A DNA stretch of 64,000 bases from Erythrobacter sp. NAP1 (GCF_000152865.1 NZ_CH672390.1:186001-250000), one strand, 5' to 3'; counted from the first letter of the stretch, positions 28,917 to 38,964 are shown. A program made the numbers and translations. The notes: a model not told the origin generated them from the letters alone.

Positions 28917-29887
28917 ACGAAATGGTGCAACCGGGCGACTGGTACGACATGGACGATGGGTCGGCTCCGACGAGCTCGGTCGAAGGATCGGCTGATGGGC
29001 TGATCCCGACCGATGGCATTCGCGGAGAGCTGACCCAGAATGCGCCGCTCGCTAAGCATGTCTGGTTTCAGAGCGGGGGCAATGCCGACTGGCTGTTCGA
29101 GCCAGCCGACCTAGAAGACCTGCGAACATTCCTCGACCGCCTCGACGGCCGCATGCCAGTGATGGCGCTTGGTGTCGGCTCCAACATGATCATCCGGGAC
29201 GGCGGTGTTCCGGGCGTAGTGATCAAGCTTGGCAAGCCCTTCATGGACATCGAGATCACGGGCGACACCACGCTCAAGGCGGGGGCAGCTGTGCCGGTGA
29301 GCATGGTTGCACGGCGCGCGGCCAAGGCCGGTATCGACGGCCTTTCCTTCTATGTTGGCATCCCTGGATCGGTCGGCGGCGTTACGCGGATGAACGGCGG
29401 CTGTTATGGTCGCGAGACCTGCCAGGTGCTGACCGATTGCGACGTGCTGATGCCAAACGGTGAGCTGGTGACGCTTTCCAATGCCGACCTGCAATATAGC
29501 TATCGCCATTCCGCGTTACCCGATGGCGCGGTCGTGGTCGAAGTGCGCTTCGAAGGGTTTCCCGGCGATCCCGACACAATCAAGGAGGAGATGGACCGCA
29601 TCTCCTCGCAGCGGAAGGATTCGCAGCCGATCGGCTCGCGCACCGGCGGCTCGACCTTCAAGAACCCCGATGGCCATTCTAGCTGGAAGCTGATCGATGA
29701 TGCCGGCCTTCGCGGCTTCAAGCATGGCGGCGCACAGGTGTCAGAGAAGCACTGCAACTTCCTGATCAACACCGGCGATGCGACCAGCTCCGATATCGAG
29801 GGGCTGGGCGAACTCGTGCGCGAGAAAGTTTACGCCAATTCGGGCATCCAGCTCGAATGGGAAATCAAGCGAGTTGGCAGGCCGTGA
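28913..29887 (+). CDS. murB: UDP-N-acetylenolpyruvoylglucosamine reductase MurB
   Basis: FAD/NADPH enzyme that makes UDP-MurNAc. It is 324 residues with an N-terminal extension of about 45 residues before the FAD-binding region ([15 protein letters not shown]). The proton-donor serine lies in [10 protein letters not shown], and the tyrosine/arginine region ([15 protein letters not shown]) places it in the type IIa MurB group without the extra loop. It overlaps the ddl GTG start. Confidence 0.95.
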   Translation: MNEMVQPGDWYDMDDGSAPTSSVEGSADGLIPTDGIRGELTQNAPLAKHVWFQSGGNADWLFEPADLEDLRTFLDRLDGRMPVMALGVGSNMIIRDGGVPGVVIKLGKPFMDIEITGDTTLKAGAAVPVSMVARRAAKAGIDGLSFYVGIPGSVGGVTRMNGGCYGRETCQVLTDCDVLMPNGELVTLSNADLQYSYRHSALPDGAVVVEVRFEGFPGDPDTIKEEMDRISSQRKDSQPIGSRTGGSTFKNPDGHSSWKLIDDAGLRGFKHGGAQVSEKHCNFLINTGDATSSDIEGLGELVREKVYANSGIQLEWEIKRVGRP

Positions 29888-30855
29888 GCGACGCCGCGCC
29901 TCTCCACGTCGCCGTCCTGATGGGCGGCTGGGCGAATGAGCGTGAAGTTTCGCTCATGTCAGGTGCGGGCGTGTCCGATGCGCTCGAGATGAATGGCCAC
30001 CGCGTCACGCAGATCGACATGGATCGCGACGTGGCGCAGCGGATTACCGAGGCGAAGCCGGATGTGGTCTTCAACGCGCTACACGGAGTGCCGGGCGAAG
30101 ATGGCAGCGTGCAGGGCATGCTCGACCTCATGGGCGTGGCTTACACCCATTCGGGCATGGCGACCTCGGTCATTGCCATCGACAAGCAACTGACCAAGCA
30201 GGCGCTGATCCCGCATGGCGTCCCTTTTCCCGGAGGCCGGATCGTCGCAACCAAGGACATCTTCGAACGCGATCCGCTTCCGCGTCCTTATGTGCTCAAG
30301 CCCGTCAATGAAGGGTCGAGCGTCGGTGTCGCCATTGTCACCGAGGACTCCAACGTCGGCAATCCAATCAACCGGGACGCTCCGGGTCCGTGGCAGCAAT
30401 TCGACCAGCTTCTTGCCGAACCGTTCATCAAAGGGCGCGAGCTTACGACTGCCGTCATCGACGGTGCGGATGGCCCCCGCGCGCTTGGCGTGACCGAGCT
30501 CATCATCGAGCACGGTTTCTACGATTACGAGCACAAATACACCGAGGGGCGCACCCAGCATGTCTGCCCGGCCGACATACCGGCCGAGATCGCTGCCCTG
30601 TGCGAAGACTACGCGATCCGCGCGCACAAGGTGCTCGGCTGTCACGGTACCAGCCGCACGGATTTCCGCTGGGACGACGAGGCAGGCGAGGATGGCCTTT
30701 TCGTCCTCGAAACCAACACGCAGCCGGGCATGACGCCGCTCAGCCTCGTCCCCGAGCAGGCCAAGCATGCCGGTATCAGCTACCCCGAACTCGTCGAACT
30801 GATCGTTCGCGAAGCCCTCAGGGTTCACGCTGCGAAGGGAGGCGCAGATGGCTAA
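29884..30855 (+). CDS. ddl: D-alanine-D-alanine ligase
   Basis: ATP-grasp ligase that supplies D-Ala-D-Ala to MurF. Using the GTG at 29884 (GTGA overlap with the murB stop) the protein is 323 residues and begins just before the conserved VAVLMGGWANEREVSLMSG. Other motifs: LHGVPGEDGSVQG, the phosphate loop EGSSVGV, and the C-terminal Mg site FVLETNTQPGMT. A longer in-frame start inside murB is possible but unlikely. Confidence 0.95.
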   Translation: MSDAAPLHVAVLMGGWANEREVSLMSGAGVSDALEMNGHRVTQIDMDRDVAQRITEAKPDVVFNALHGVPGEDGSVQGMLDLMGVAYTHSGMATSVIAIDKQLTKQALIPHGVPFPGGRIVATKDIFERDPLPRPYVLKPVNEGSSVGVAIVTEDSNVGNPINRDAPGPWQQFDQLLAEPFIKGRELTTAVIDGADGPRALGVTELIIEHGFYDYEHKYTEGRTQHVCPADIPAEIAALCEDYAIRAHKVLGCHGTSRTDFRWDDEAGEDGLFVLETNTQPGMTPLSLVPEQAKHAGISYPELVELIVREALRVHAAKGGADG

Positions 30856-31771
30856 GATCAAACGTTCGAGCGGCAAGGGCGTTCGCCGCGCCGCCAAGTC
30901 GCAGAGCCGCGCCGCAGGTGCACGCCGCGCCAAGGCCAAGACGAGCGGTTTCGTGGATAGCGCCATGGGCGTTCTACCTTTCACCGAAGAGCAATGGAGC
31001 ACGATCTGGCTGACGATCATCATCGGCGGCGCGGTCGGCATTGCTTTCGTAATTGCGAACCTCGCAGGCGTTCCCGCCATGGCCCAGGCGCAAGTCTCGG
31101 CAATGGCATCCGATGCTGGCTTTGAGGTAAAGCGCGTGCGCGTCACCGGTACGAGCCATATGGACGAGCAAGCGGTCTACGCAATCGCCTTAGCCCAGCG
31201 TGATCGCCCCATGCCGGAGGTTGAGCTGGAGTCGCTGAGAGAGCAGCTCAAAACGCAGCTTCCATGGGTCAAGGATGCGCGGGTGTCGCTCCAGCTGCCT
31301 TCGACGCTCGCTATCGATATTGTCGAGCGCACGCCTCACGCGGTGCTGCAAAAACCCGATCGACTGATGCTTATCGACCTTGAGGGCGCGGAGCTTGAAC
31401 CGATCGCACGCGAAGATGCCGGCGGAATGCTGCAAATCTCGGGCCCCGGCGCTTCGCAGCAGGTCGCGCCTCTCGGTCAGCTTTTGGCTGCAGCCCCCGC
31501 GCTTCAGCCGCAAGTCGAGGCCGCCGAATGGGTCGGCAACCGTCGCTGGAACCTGACTTTCAAGAGCGGTCAGGTGCTCGCACTTCCCGAGGGCGCTGAG
31601 ACTTCCGCAAAGGCGCTCGTCAAGTTTGCCCGTATGGATGGCCAGAACCGCTTGATCGGTGGCGAAGTGGCGACGTTCGACATGCGCTCACCGCCGCGCA
31701 TCTACATGCGTGTGCCAGGCCGCGCCGATGCGATTGAACTCGCTGCCAACTCGGCAGCGGAGACGAAGTGA
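30848..31771 (+). CDS. ftsQ: Cell division protein FtsQ
   Basis: Bitopic divisome scaffold protein. It is 307 residues, with a strongly basic cytosolic tail of about 55 residues (many Arg/Lys/Ala/Ser), one membrane helix and then a periplasmic POTRA domain (VKRVRVTGTSHMDEQAVYA, then LPWVKDARVSLQLPSTLAIDI) and the FtsQ beta domain. It overlaps ddl by eight bases and abuts ftsA. Confidence 0.94.
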   Translation: MAKIKRSSGKGVRRAAKSQSRAAGARRAKAKTSGFVDSAMGVLPFTEEQWSTIWLTIIIGGAVGIAFVIANLAGVPAMAQAQVSAMASDAGFEVKRVRVTGTSHMDEQAVYAIALAQRDRPMPEVELESLREQLKTQLPWVKDARVSLQLPSTLAIDIVERTPHAVLQKPDRLMLIDLEGAELEPIAREDAGGMLQISGPGASQQVAPLGQLLAAAPALQPQVEAAEWVGNRRWNLTFKSGQVLALPEGAETSAKALVKFARMDGQNRLIGGEVATFDMRSPPRIYMRVPGRADAIELAANSAAETK

Positions 31772-33093
31772 TGGCGTCCAAGCCCGCCCTCAAGTCTTCC
31801 GGTCGTCTCGCCAAGATATTTGGTGCGGTCAATGTGGGCTCGTTCCGCATTTCAGCGATGATCATGGGCGAAACCGAGACCGGCGATCTTGTCGTGCTGG
31901 GATCAGGCCACCGCGCCAGCGCAGGGGTCAAGCGCGGCTATGTCACGGACATGAAAGCGGCGACCTACGCAATCCGCGACGCGGTTGAGCGCGCTGAAAA
32001 GAACGCGGGCACCAGCATCCAGAGCGTGTGGATCGCCTGCGCCGGGGCAGGTCTCAAGAGCTCGGTCAGCAAGGTCGAGATCGAAATCGGCGGTCGCCGG
32101 ATCGAGGAAGAGGACATTGAGCACCTGCTGATCGAAGCGCAGGGCATGATCGAGCCGGACGGACGCAGCGTGCTTCACGCGATCCCTGCCCACTACACGC
32201 TGGATGGAGCGCACGGCGTTGCCAACCCAAGGGGCCTCCATGCAGAACGTCTCGGTGTCGATATCCACGTGATGCTTGCCGACGGCGCGCCGGTTCGAAA
32301 CCTGATGGAAGCGGTTCAGAACGCGCATCTCGAAGTCGAGGCCGTCGTCGCGACCCCGCTTGCCTGCGGATATGCGTGCCTGACCGAGGAAGAGCGCGAA
32401 CTGGGCGTCGCGCTCGTCGAAATTGGCGCGGACGTCACCAATGTCTCGGTTTTTGCTGCCGGAATGCTGCTTGGCCTCAGGGCTATTCCCATGGGTTCGG
32501 GCGATATCACGGATGCGGTTGCGAGCGCATTCGGCATTCGCCGCTTTCAGGCTGAACGGCTCAAATGCGTATCGGGTTCGGCGATCGCCTCGCCGTCCGA
32601 CCACCGCGAAATGATCCCGGTTCACGGCCCGAACGAGGGGCCCGGCGAAGCGAGCGCGCCGCAGGCTCGCGGCGCCGACGACAAGAACCGCATAGCGCGC
32701 GCTGAGCTTATCTCCGTCATCACCCAGAGCCAGTCACAGTTGACCACCGAGATTGGAAAGGCGCTGAAACAGATGGGCTTTTCAGGCCCACGCGCCGGGC
32801 AGGTTGTTATAACTGGCGGCGGCGCAGAGCTTGCAGGACTTGCCGAGTTTACACAGAGCGCACTCGCCATGCCGGTGCGTATCGGTCGTGCTCCCACATT
32901 GACGGGCCTCCCGGAAGCGCATGCGACACCGGGCTTTGCTGGGCTCGCAGGACTGTGCCTATATGCAGCGGAAGACCCGGTCGATATCCGCGCGATCGGG
33001 GCGCGCTACACCAAGACACGCGACTTTGGCGGGGCACTCGACCCGTTCATGGGTATCGCCCGTTTGTGGAGAGCTTTGCGTGAGAATTTCTGA
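31771..33093 (+). CDS. ftsA: Cell division protein FtsA
   Basis: Actin-like ATPase that tethers FtsZ to the membrane. It is 440 residues from the ATG at 31771 (a GTG three bases earlier is the alternative). The ATPase motifs are seen in VGSFRISAMIMG, ALVEIGADVTNVSVF and the adenosine motif VVITGGGAELAG; the 1C domain lies between. The C-terminus ends in the membrane-targeting-like amphipathic sequence IARLWRALRENF. Confidence 0.95.
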   Translation: MASKPALKSSGRLAKIFGAVNVGSFRISAMIMGETETGDLVVLGSGHRASAGVKRGYVTDMKAATYAIRDAVERAEKNAGTSIQSVWIACAGAGLKSSVSKVEIEIGGRRIEEEDIEHLLIEAQGMIEPDGRSVLHAIPAHYTLDGAHGVANPRGLHAERLGVDIHVMLADGAPVRNLMEAVQNAHLEVEAVVATPLACGYACLTEEERELGVALVEIGADVTNVSVFAAGMLLGLRAIPMGSGDITDAVASAFGIRRFQAERLKCVSGSAIASPSDHREMIPVHGPNEGPGEASAPQARGADDKNRIARAELISVITQSQSQLTTEIGKALKQMGFSGPRAGQVVITGGGAELAGLAEFTQSALAMPVRIGRAPTLTGLPEAHATPGFAGLAGLCLYAAEDPVDIRAIGARYTKTRDFGGALDPFMGIARLWRALRENF

Positions 33094-33318
33094 ATTGTGC
33101 GGTTTGTAGGCCTCGAATAGCGGCCAAGCGAGATTCAATACTCGGGCGAGTTGGTATAGAAACGTTATTAACCGCCTGTGGATAAGGAATTGTGCGGTAT
33201 AACGAGCGCATGACTAATATGTCACAGACAGTATGACGCCGCGGAAACTGGGCAGAATAGAACCGAAAACGGGCCCCCTAACGTGATATCCGACGGGGCG
33301 TCTGGAGGAATATAAGCG
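33094..33318 (+). promoter_or_regulatory. ftsA-ftsZ gap with DnaA box and GANTC site
   Basis: This 225-base gap is the only long one inside the cluster and is AT-richer than its surroundings. It carries TGTGGATAA at 33177-33185, a perfect reverse-strand match to the DnaA box TTATCCACA. It also has GATTC (a CcrM GANTC site) at 33132-33136. A TATAAC element at 33198-33203 puts the DnaA box across the -35 position; TAATAT at 33215-33220 is another possible -10. GGAGGA at 33304-33309 is the ftsZ ribosome site. Confidence 0.65.
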
Positions 33319-34917
33319 ATGAGCATCAATATCGGACCGGCAGCCACTGAAGATCTGCGTCCCCGCATCATGGTCGTGGGGATCGGCGGAGCAGGCGGCA
33401 ACGCGATCGCAAACATGATCTCGACCGAGATCGACGGCGTCGACTTCATCGTCGCGAACACCGACGCGCAGGCGCTGAGCCAGTCGCCCGCCGAAAAGCG
33501 CATCCAGCTTGGGCCGGACATTACCGGTGGCCTAGGCGCAGGTGCGCGCCCGGAAGTGGGTAAGGCCGCTGCCGAAGAGACCGTATCCGAGATCGAAGAG
33601 GCGCTCGAAGGCGTGAACATGGTGTTCATCGCGGCCGGCATGGGCGGCGGCACCGGAACGGGTGCAGCCCCCGTCATCGCCGAAGCCGCCCGTCGCAAGG
33701 GCGTACTCACCGTTGGCGTAGTGACCAAGCCGTTCCTGTTCGAAGGCACCCGCCGCATGCGCGCTGCCGAAGCAGGCATCAACGAGCTTCAGGCCCATGT
33801 CGATACGCTGATCGTCATTCCGAACCAGAACCTGTTCCTCGTCGCGAAACCTGAAACCACCTTCAAGGAAGCGTTCCAGCTGGCCGACGAAGTGCTTCAG
33901 CAGGGCGTTCGCTCGATCACTGACCTGATCGTCAATCCTGGCCTTATCAACCTCGACTTTGCCGATATTCGTGCAGTGATGAGCGAAATGGGCAAGGCCA
34001 TGATGGGAACCGGCGAAGGCGAGGGCGAGAACCGCGCTCTCAACGCAGCCGAACAGGCCATCGCTAACCCTCTGCTCGACGGTGTGTCGATGCAGGGCGC
34101 GAAGGGCGTCATCATCTCGATCATCGGCGGCGAAGACATGACGCTGATGGAACTCGACGAAGCAGCAAATTACATTCGTGACCTCGTCGACGAAGATGCC
34201 AACATCATCTGGGGCAGCGCATTCAACCCGGACCTGTCGAACAAGATCCGTATCTCGGTTGTGGCAACCGGGATCGAGGCCGGGGCTAGCGGTGAGGCGC
34301 CGATGCCGCGCCCCGCAGCGCTGATGGAATCGCGCGCTCCCAAGCGTCCCGTGCTCGAACTGTCGGAAGAAACCGACGTCGAGGATGACATTGCCGAGGA
34401 AGAAGCAGACGACGAAGCGCTGGCTATCCCCGAAGGCATGTCCGACGAAACGAACGAGACTTGCGAAGCGGAAGCTGACGAGAGCGAACCATTCGACCTC
34501 ACCGGCATGCAGGCCGGAGACGACATGGGCGATGAAGGCGACGACGTCGATGAGATCGTCGATCCGCTTGCCGGGCTTCGCGGTGCCGAAGAAGACGAGC
34601 AGGATGATTTGCTCGAAAGCGCAGACAGGCTCGCTGAGGAAAACCAACCCGTCCAACCCGGCTTTGGCCGCACTGGCGAGGGTGGCGGTTTCGGCGGCGG
34701 CGCTGGAGGCGGTGGCGGCGGCCCTGCAGGTGGAAGCACTCTTTTCGAGCGTATGGCGAACCTCTCGCGCTCGTCCGGATCTGACGACGATCTCGACGAC
34801 GAGGATGAAGAGGGCGAAGACATGGAAGGCGAATCCTCCGAGGGCAGCGAAGGCGATGATGACGATGCGCCTGCGCTTTCGATCCCTCGCTTCCTCGGGC
34901 GTCAGAACAACCAGTAA
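33319..34917 (+). CDS. ftsZ: Cell division GTPase FtsZ
   Basis: Tubulin homologue that forms the Z ring. The 532-residue protein has the GTP-binding signature [10 protein letters not shown] and the T7 loop [11 protein letters not shown] in a core ending near residue 318. About 190 residues of linker follow, strongly acidic with a glycine run (about residues 455-475) and the segment [12 protein letters not shown]. The C-terminal peptide ([13 protein letters not shown]) would bind FtsA. Long linkers are typical of alphaproteobacterial FtsZ. Confidence 0.97.
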   Translation: MSINIGPAATEDLRPRIMVVGIGGAGGNAIANMISTEIDGVDFIVANTDAQALSQSPAEKRIQLGPDITGGLGAGARPEVGKAAAEETVSEIEEALEGVNMVFIAAGMGGGTGTGAAPVIAEAARRKGVLTVGVVTKPFLFEGTRRMRAAEAGINELQAHVDTLIVIPNQNLFLVAKPETTFKEAFQLADEVLQQGVRSITDLIVNPGLINLDFADIRAVMSEMGKAMMGTGEGEGENRALNAAEQAIANPLLDGVSMQGAKGVIISIIGGEDMTLMELDEAANYIRDLVDEDANIIWGSAFNPDLSNKIRISVVATGIEAGASGEAPMPRPAALMESRAPKRPVLELSEETDVEDDIAEEEADDEALAIPEGMSDETNETCEAEADESEPFDLTGMQAGDDMGDEGDDVDEIVDPLAGLRGAEEDEQDDLLESADRLAEENQPVQPGFGRTGEGGGFGGGAGGGGGGPAGGSTLFERMANLSRSSGSDDDLDDEDEEGEDMEGESSEGSEGDDDDAPALSIPRFLGRQNNQ

Positions 34918-35019
34918 GCTTATCCCGGCTGAACGGCTTGCCGAACAAGGCGAGCCGTTCGCCTCGCATTCAGCGAGGGATGGCTAGCGTGCTTGTGAGA
35001 ATACGCTAGCGACCCCCAA

Positions 35020-36357
35020 GTGACACCATTGACCAAATCTCTCAGCCTTTCGCTGATCGCTGCTGCAATTGCCCTGCCGTCGGCTTTGAGCGCACAGGAT
35101 GCGACTTCGCGTGCTGTTGTCCAGCCGCTACCTTCGCCTGAAGTGCAGCGACTGAACCGTGCGCTGATGGAACTCGCCCGCCGCCCGCGAAATCTTCTCA
35201 GCCTGCTCGAGGCGGGAGAGGCCTCGCTGGAAGTTGGCGATTATGACGCGGCTGCCGGTTTCTATGGCCGCGCAGCCGATCTTGAGCCCAATGATGCGCG
35301 GGTGAAGCTTGGCCTTGGAAGGGTGTATCTGCGTTCGGGGCGCCCGCTGGAAGCGATCCAGCTTTTCAACGCCGCCAATTCGGCTGGAGCGAACGCTCGA
35401 GACTTGCTCCCAGACCAAGCGCTCGCTTTCGATATGGTGGGCGACCAACAAGCTGCACAGGCGGCATATCTGCGTTCGCTCGAACTTGCACCGCAGAACA
35501 ACGAGGCACGTCGCAGGCTTGCGCTGAGCTATGCCATTTCTGGTGATGCGGACAGTTTCCAGTCGACGCTGTCACCACTGCTTGAGGAACGTGATCCAGC
35601 ATCTTTCAGAGCGCGCGCTTTCGGGCTCGCTATCCTGGGTGAGCAGGAGCGCGCCGAGGGAATCGTCAACGCGACAATGCCACGCGACCTTGCCGGACGG
35701 ATCAATCCCTATCTGTCCTACATGCCGCGTCTCACCGCTTCCCAGCAGGCTGCGGCGGCAAACCTCGGCATCTTCCCTCGCGCGGCTGATATTGGCCGCG
35801 AGGATCCGCGTATCGCTCGGTTTGCCGCTGAAGGCGAAGTCGGATCGCTGTTGGAGCCGACGGGCGAGCCGCTCGGCGCTCCGGTCGAGACGACCAGCAA
35901 CCCGGTCACACAGCCGGTTGCTGATGTTGTCGAGGCTGACCCGTCCACTGCGACTGAGGACGTCGCGAACGCTTTTGCGGATATCGGCGAGGGTGAGCTT
36001 CCGGTTGATGTGGGTTCAGGCAATGCGGTCGATATCGCTGCTATCGCGGTGCCTCGCGAAGCTCCGCCTGCGCCGGTCGAACCCGAGCATCCTCGCCGGA
36101 TTTGGGTGCAGCTGGCAACGGGCCGCGATCTTAATGCGTTGAAGTTCGACTGGCGCCGTTTTGCCCGGCGTGCACCGGAACTGCTTGGCGATTTCGAGCC
36201 GCATACGACGCCCTGGGGGCAGGCCAATCGGCTGCTCGCCGGACCGGTTGCGGATCGCGCGGCTGCTCGCGAATTGGTTAACGCGCTCTCGGCCAAGGGC
36301 CTCGACACTTTCGCTTACACCAGCCCCGAAGGCACTGAAATTCAAGAGCTTGATTGA
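35020..36357 (+). CDS. Exported TPR protein with C-terminal SPOR domain
   Basis: A 445-residue envelope protein. A signal peptide ends near ALSAQ. TPR-like helical repeats cover about residues 45-200 (GDYDAAAGFYGRAADLEPND and related units). A low-complexity Pro/Val/Glu linker follows, then a SPOR domain (about 362-440, starting RRIWVQLATGRD) that should bind denuded septal glycan. Its place after ftsZ supports a role at the division site. The start is GTG at 35020; the ribosome site is weak and the TTG at 35029 is an alternative. Confidence 0.8.
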   Translation: MTPLTKSLSLSLIAAAIALPSALSAQDATSRAVVQPLPSPEVQRLNRALMELARRPRNLLSLLEAGEASLEVGDYDAAAGFYGRAADLEPNDARVKLGLGRVYLRSGRPLEAIQLFNAANSAGANARDLLPDQALAFDMVGDQQAAQAAYLRSLELAPQNNEARRRLALSYAISGDADSFQSTLSPLLEERDPASFRARAFGLAILGEQERAEGIVNATMPRDLAGRINPYLSYMPRLTASQQAAAANLGIFPRAADIGREDPRIARFAAEGEVGSLLEPTGEPLGAPVETTSNPVTQPVADVVEADPSTATEDVANAFADIGEGELPVDVGSGNAVDIAAIAVPREAPPAPVEPEHPRRIWVQLATGRDLNALKFDWRRFARRAPELLGDFEPHTTPWGQANRLLAGPVADRAAARELVNALSAKGLDTFAYTSPEGTEIQELD

Positions 36358-36513
36358 TCAAACGGAGCCATCCCCGGCTTTCTTTGCACAAGCTTTGAAC
36401 AAGCCAGATTGGTTCTCCCCAGCGCTGCGCCAGGCCTGAATTGCCAAATCCCAAGGTTAACGTGCATTCGTGCCATCGATGCACATGACCACACCCTTCA
36501 CGAGCGCTCAGCC

Positions 36514-37020
36514 ATGAGACCCCGCGAACCAGAATACAGCGCCGAGGACGATGCTGCGCCGGTCGAGATGCTGGCTGCGCTTTTCGAAGCGCGAGGCTGG
36601 GACTGCGAAGTCGTCTCTGATGACGAGATGGTTGGAGAGGTCCAGGGAAGTTGGGCCAAGTATCAATTGCGCGCCATCTGGCGCAGCGCAGATAATGTCC
36701 TGCAATTCCTTTGCCTGCCCGACATCCGCGTAAGCAAGGAAAAGAAACACAGCGCCTTTGAGCTTTTGAGCCTTGTCAACGAGCAGGTCTGGCTTGGCCA
36801 CTTCGATATCTGGTCTCAGGGCGATGTTCTCATCTACCGCCACGGCGTGTTGTTGGGCGACGATGGCATGCTCTCGATTGCTCAAGCACAGGCGCTGGTC
36901 GAAAACGCAATCGACGAATGCGACCGCTTTTATCCCGCATTTCAGTTCGTCCTGTGGGGCGACAAGACCCCGCAAGGCGCTCTTGAAGCCGCAATGGTTG
37001 ACGCGGAGGGGGAGGCATAA
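36514..37020 (+). CDS. YbjN domain protein
   Basis: A 168-residue cytosolic protein of the YbjN family (fold like type III secretion chaperones), recognised by the pattern of a small acidic domain with FLCLPDIRVSKEKKHSAFELLSLVN and the C-terminal QALVENAIDECDRFYPAFQFVLW. These proteins have no defined enzymatic activity. The frame is open 35 codons upstream of the ATG at 36514, but family similarity starts here. It is followed 29 bases later by proC, an arrangement seen in other alphaproteobacteria. Confidence 0.8.
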   Translation: MRPREPEYSAEDDAAPVEMLAALFEARGWDCEVVSDDEMVGEVQGSWAKYQLRAIWRSADNVLQFLCLPDIRVSKEKKHSAFELLSLVNEQVWLGHFDIWSQGDVLIYRHGVLLGDDGMLSIAQAQALVENAIDECDRFYPAFQFVLWGDKTPQGALEAAMVDAEGEA

Positions 37021-37049
37021 CCATGTGAGGCCCCAAAGGGGACTTACCA

Positions 37050-37859
37050 GTGTCAGAAATCAACCAACTACTCATCATCGGCTGCGGCAATATGGGCGGA
37101 GCAATGCTCGCCGGTTGGCTTGCTGCCGGTGTCGATCCCTCGCGCTTTGCGATCCTCGATCCGGGAATGGAAGCCGCGCCTGAAGGCGTGACGCTTTACC
37201 GAGATCCCGCCGAGGCCGAGGCGGCGGGCGCGCATGACGCGGTGATGCTGGGCTTCAAGCCACAGCAACTCGGCAATCTTGCACCAGGGCTGCAAAAGCT
37301 GACCGGCGAAGGAGTGACGATCTATTCGCTGCTCGCCGGACTGACGCTGGCCCAGCTGAAGAAGGCGTTTCCGGGTGCTGCGGCCCATGTGCGCGTCATG
37401 CCAAACCTCGCCTCGCGCATAAACAAGTCGCCGATCATTCTGCTCGAAGATGGTCTTGATGGAAGCGAGCGCGACGCTGCGTTTGCGCTGTTCGATCTGC
37501 TCGGGACTGCAGTGTGGCTCGAGGAAGAAGGCAAGTTCGACCTCGTTACCGCGCTTGCAGGCTCAGGGCCGGGCTTTGTCTACCGGTTCATCGACGCGCT
37601 TGCAGAAGCGGCGCGCAATCTCGGACTGGAGGACGAGCAGGCCACCAGTCTCGCGCTCGCAATGGTGGATGGGGCTTCCTCGCTTGCGGCGGGCTCGGAC
37701 ATTTCGCCCGGTGAGCTGGCCGACCGCGTCGCCAGTCCCGGCGGAATGACCCGCGAAGGCATGAACGTGCTCGATGCAGACAAAGCGTTGGTCAAGCTGC
37801 TTACTGACACCCTGATCGCAACGCGAGACCGTGGCGCGGAGCTTTCGGCAGGCGGATAG
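37050..37859 (+). CDS. proC: Pyrroline-5-carboxylate reductase
   Basis: NAD(P)H enzyme for the last step of proline synthesis. It is 269 residues with the Rossmann motif LLIIGCGNMGGAML and the C-terminal family signature (DRVASPGGMTREGMNVL). The start is GTG at 37050 with AAGGGGA upstream. proB lies 6 kb away in the window and proA is absent, so the pathway is scattered. Confidence 0.94.
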   Translation: MSEINQLLIIGCGNMGGAMLAGWLAAGVDPSRFAILDPGMEAAPEGVTLYRDPAEAEAAGAHDAVMLGFKPQQLGNLAPGLQKLTGEGVTIYSLLAGLTLAQLKKAFPGAAAHVRVMPNLASRINKSPIILLEDGLDGSERDAAFALFDLLGTAVWLEEEGKFDLVTALAGSGPGFVYRFIDALAEAARNLGLEDEQATSLALAMVDGASSLAAGSDISPGELADRVASPGGMTREGMNVLDADKALVKLLTDTLIATRDRGAELSAGG

Positions 37860-37926
37860 GCAAGTTTCCGTTAATCATACCACGCGGTAAAATGAACGAC
37901 TTTCGTCGAATTGGGTCCGGTTTCGC

Positions 37927-37955
37927 TTGAAAAGCCACCCGAAAACACCGATATT
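37927..37955 (+). promoter_or_regulatory. Candidate sigma-70 promoter of the BI-1 gene
   Basis: TTGAAA (37927-37932), a 17-base spacer and GATATT (37950-37955) lie 54 bases before the BI-1 start. A perfect 6-base hairpin GGCGCG/CGCGCC (37966-37983) falls in the leader just ahead of the start. Confidence 0.4.
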
Positions 37956-38008
37956 CTTCGCCAGAGGCGCGTATTTTCGCGCCGGCTTTTGGACACAAGG
38001 GATCCATA

Positions 38009-38767
38009 ATGGCTGATTGGAAAGACACACAGCGCACCACTCAGGGCTTCGGCTCGGTGCCGCGCGCAGGCGGCGATGTTGCCAGCCGCGCGTCTTATGA
38101 CGAGGGCCTGCGTTCGTACATGCTCTCGATCTACAACTACATGGCATCGGGCGTGCTGCTGACCGGCATTGTCGCGATCCTGTTCTCGTGGGGCGGTAAC
38201 GAATCCGCTGTCGCGTGGCTGTACATGAATGGCGGCCCGCTGCTGTGGATCATCAAGCTCGCACCGCTCGGCTTCATCCTCGCGATGAGTTTTGGCCTTC
38301 ACAAGATGAGCCAGACCACGCTCCAGATCGTGTTCTGGGCCTTCGCGACCGTGATGGGCATGTCGATGTCGACGATCTTCCTCGTCTACACGGGTGAATC
38401 GATCGCAACGACCTTCTTCGCAACGGCTGCGGCCTTCGCGGGTCTGTCGCTGTTCGGTTACACCACGAAGAAAGACCTGTCGGGCTTCGGCAGCTTCTTG
38501 ATCATGGGCGTGATCGGCCTGATCGTCGCGATGATCGTCAACTGGTTCCTGCAGTCGGAAGCGATGGCTTTCGTCATCAGCGGCCTCGGCGTGCTGATCT
38601 TCGCAGGCCTCACGGCTTACGACACGCAGCGCCTGAAGAACGACTACCAGTATCTGCGCGGTACCGAATTCATGGGCAAGGCGGTTATCATGGGGGCGAC
38701 CAGCCTCTACCTCGATTTCGTCAACATGTTCATGTTCTTGCTTCAGTTCCTGGGCAGCCGCGAATAA
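38009..38767 (+). CDS. Bax inhibitor-1 / YccA family membrane protein
   Basis: A 252-residue inner-membrane protein with seven hydrophobic segments. It matches the BI-1 family in its ordered motifs: a cytosolic N-terminal arm, MASGVLLTGIVAI in helix 1, and the C-terminal GLTAYDTQRLK, where Asp participates in the proton/calcium gate of characterised members. The family forms pH-sensitive Ca2+ leak channels; some interact with FtsH. It is flanked by its own promoter and terminator. Confidence 0.93.
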   Translation: MADWKDTQRTTQGFGSVPRAGGDVASRASYDEGLRSYMLSIYNYMASGVLLTGIVAILFSWGGNESAVAWLYMNGGPLLWIIKLAPLGFILAMSFGLHKMSQTTLQIVFWAFATVMGMSMSTIFLVYTGESIATTFFATAAAFAGLSLFGYTTKKDLSGFGSFLIMGVIGLIVAMIVNWFLQSEAMAFVISGLGVLIFAGLTAYDTQRLKNDYQYLRGTEFMGKAVIMGATSLYLDFVNMFMFLLQFLGSRE

Positions 38768-38802
38768 GCGCCAAGCTCGCACTAAACTGTTGATACAAGT
38801 GG

Positions 38803-38837
38803 ATGCCCGGAGCCTAAACGTAGGCTTCGGGCATTTG
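38803..38837 (+). terminator. Rho-independent terminator after the BI-1 gene
   Basis: A 12-base stem (ATGCCCGGAGCC pairing with GGCTTCGGGCAT, one G-T pair) with an 8-base loop at 38815-38822 runs into TTT and a T-rich tail. Confidence 0.8.
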
Positions 38838-38964
38838 CTTTGTCATACAGCGCACCTAACGCACGGCGTGTCCGTATTCGGTACGCATGCTTCAGCGCGC
38901 AGTCAGGCGCACTTCAGCATGTTACTCGAGGCGTTGGGGGCAGATTATGAGAGGCGACATTGGT

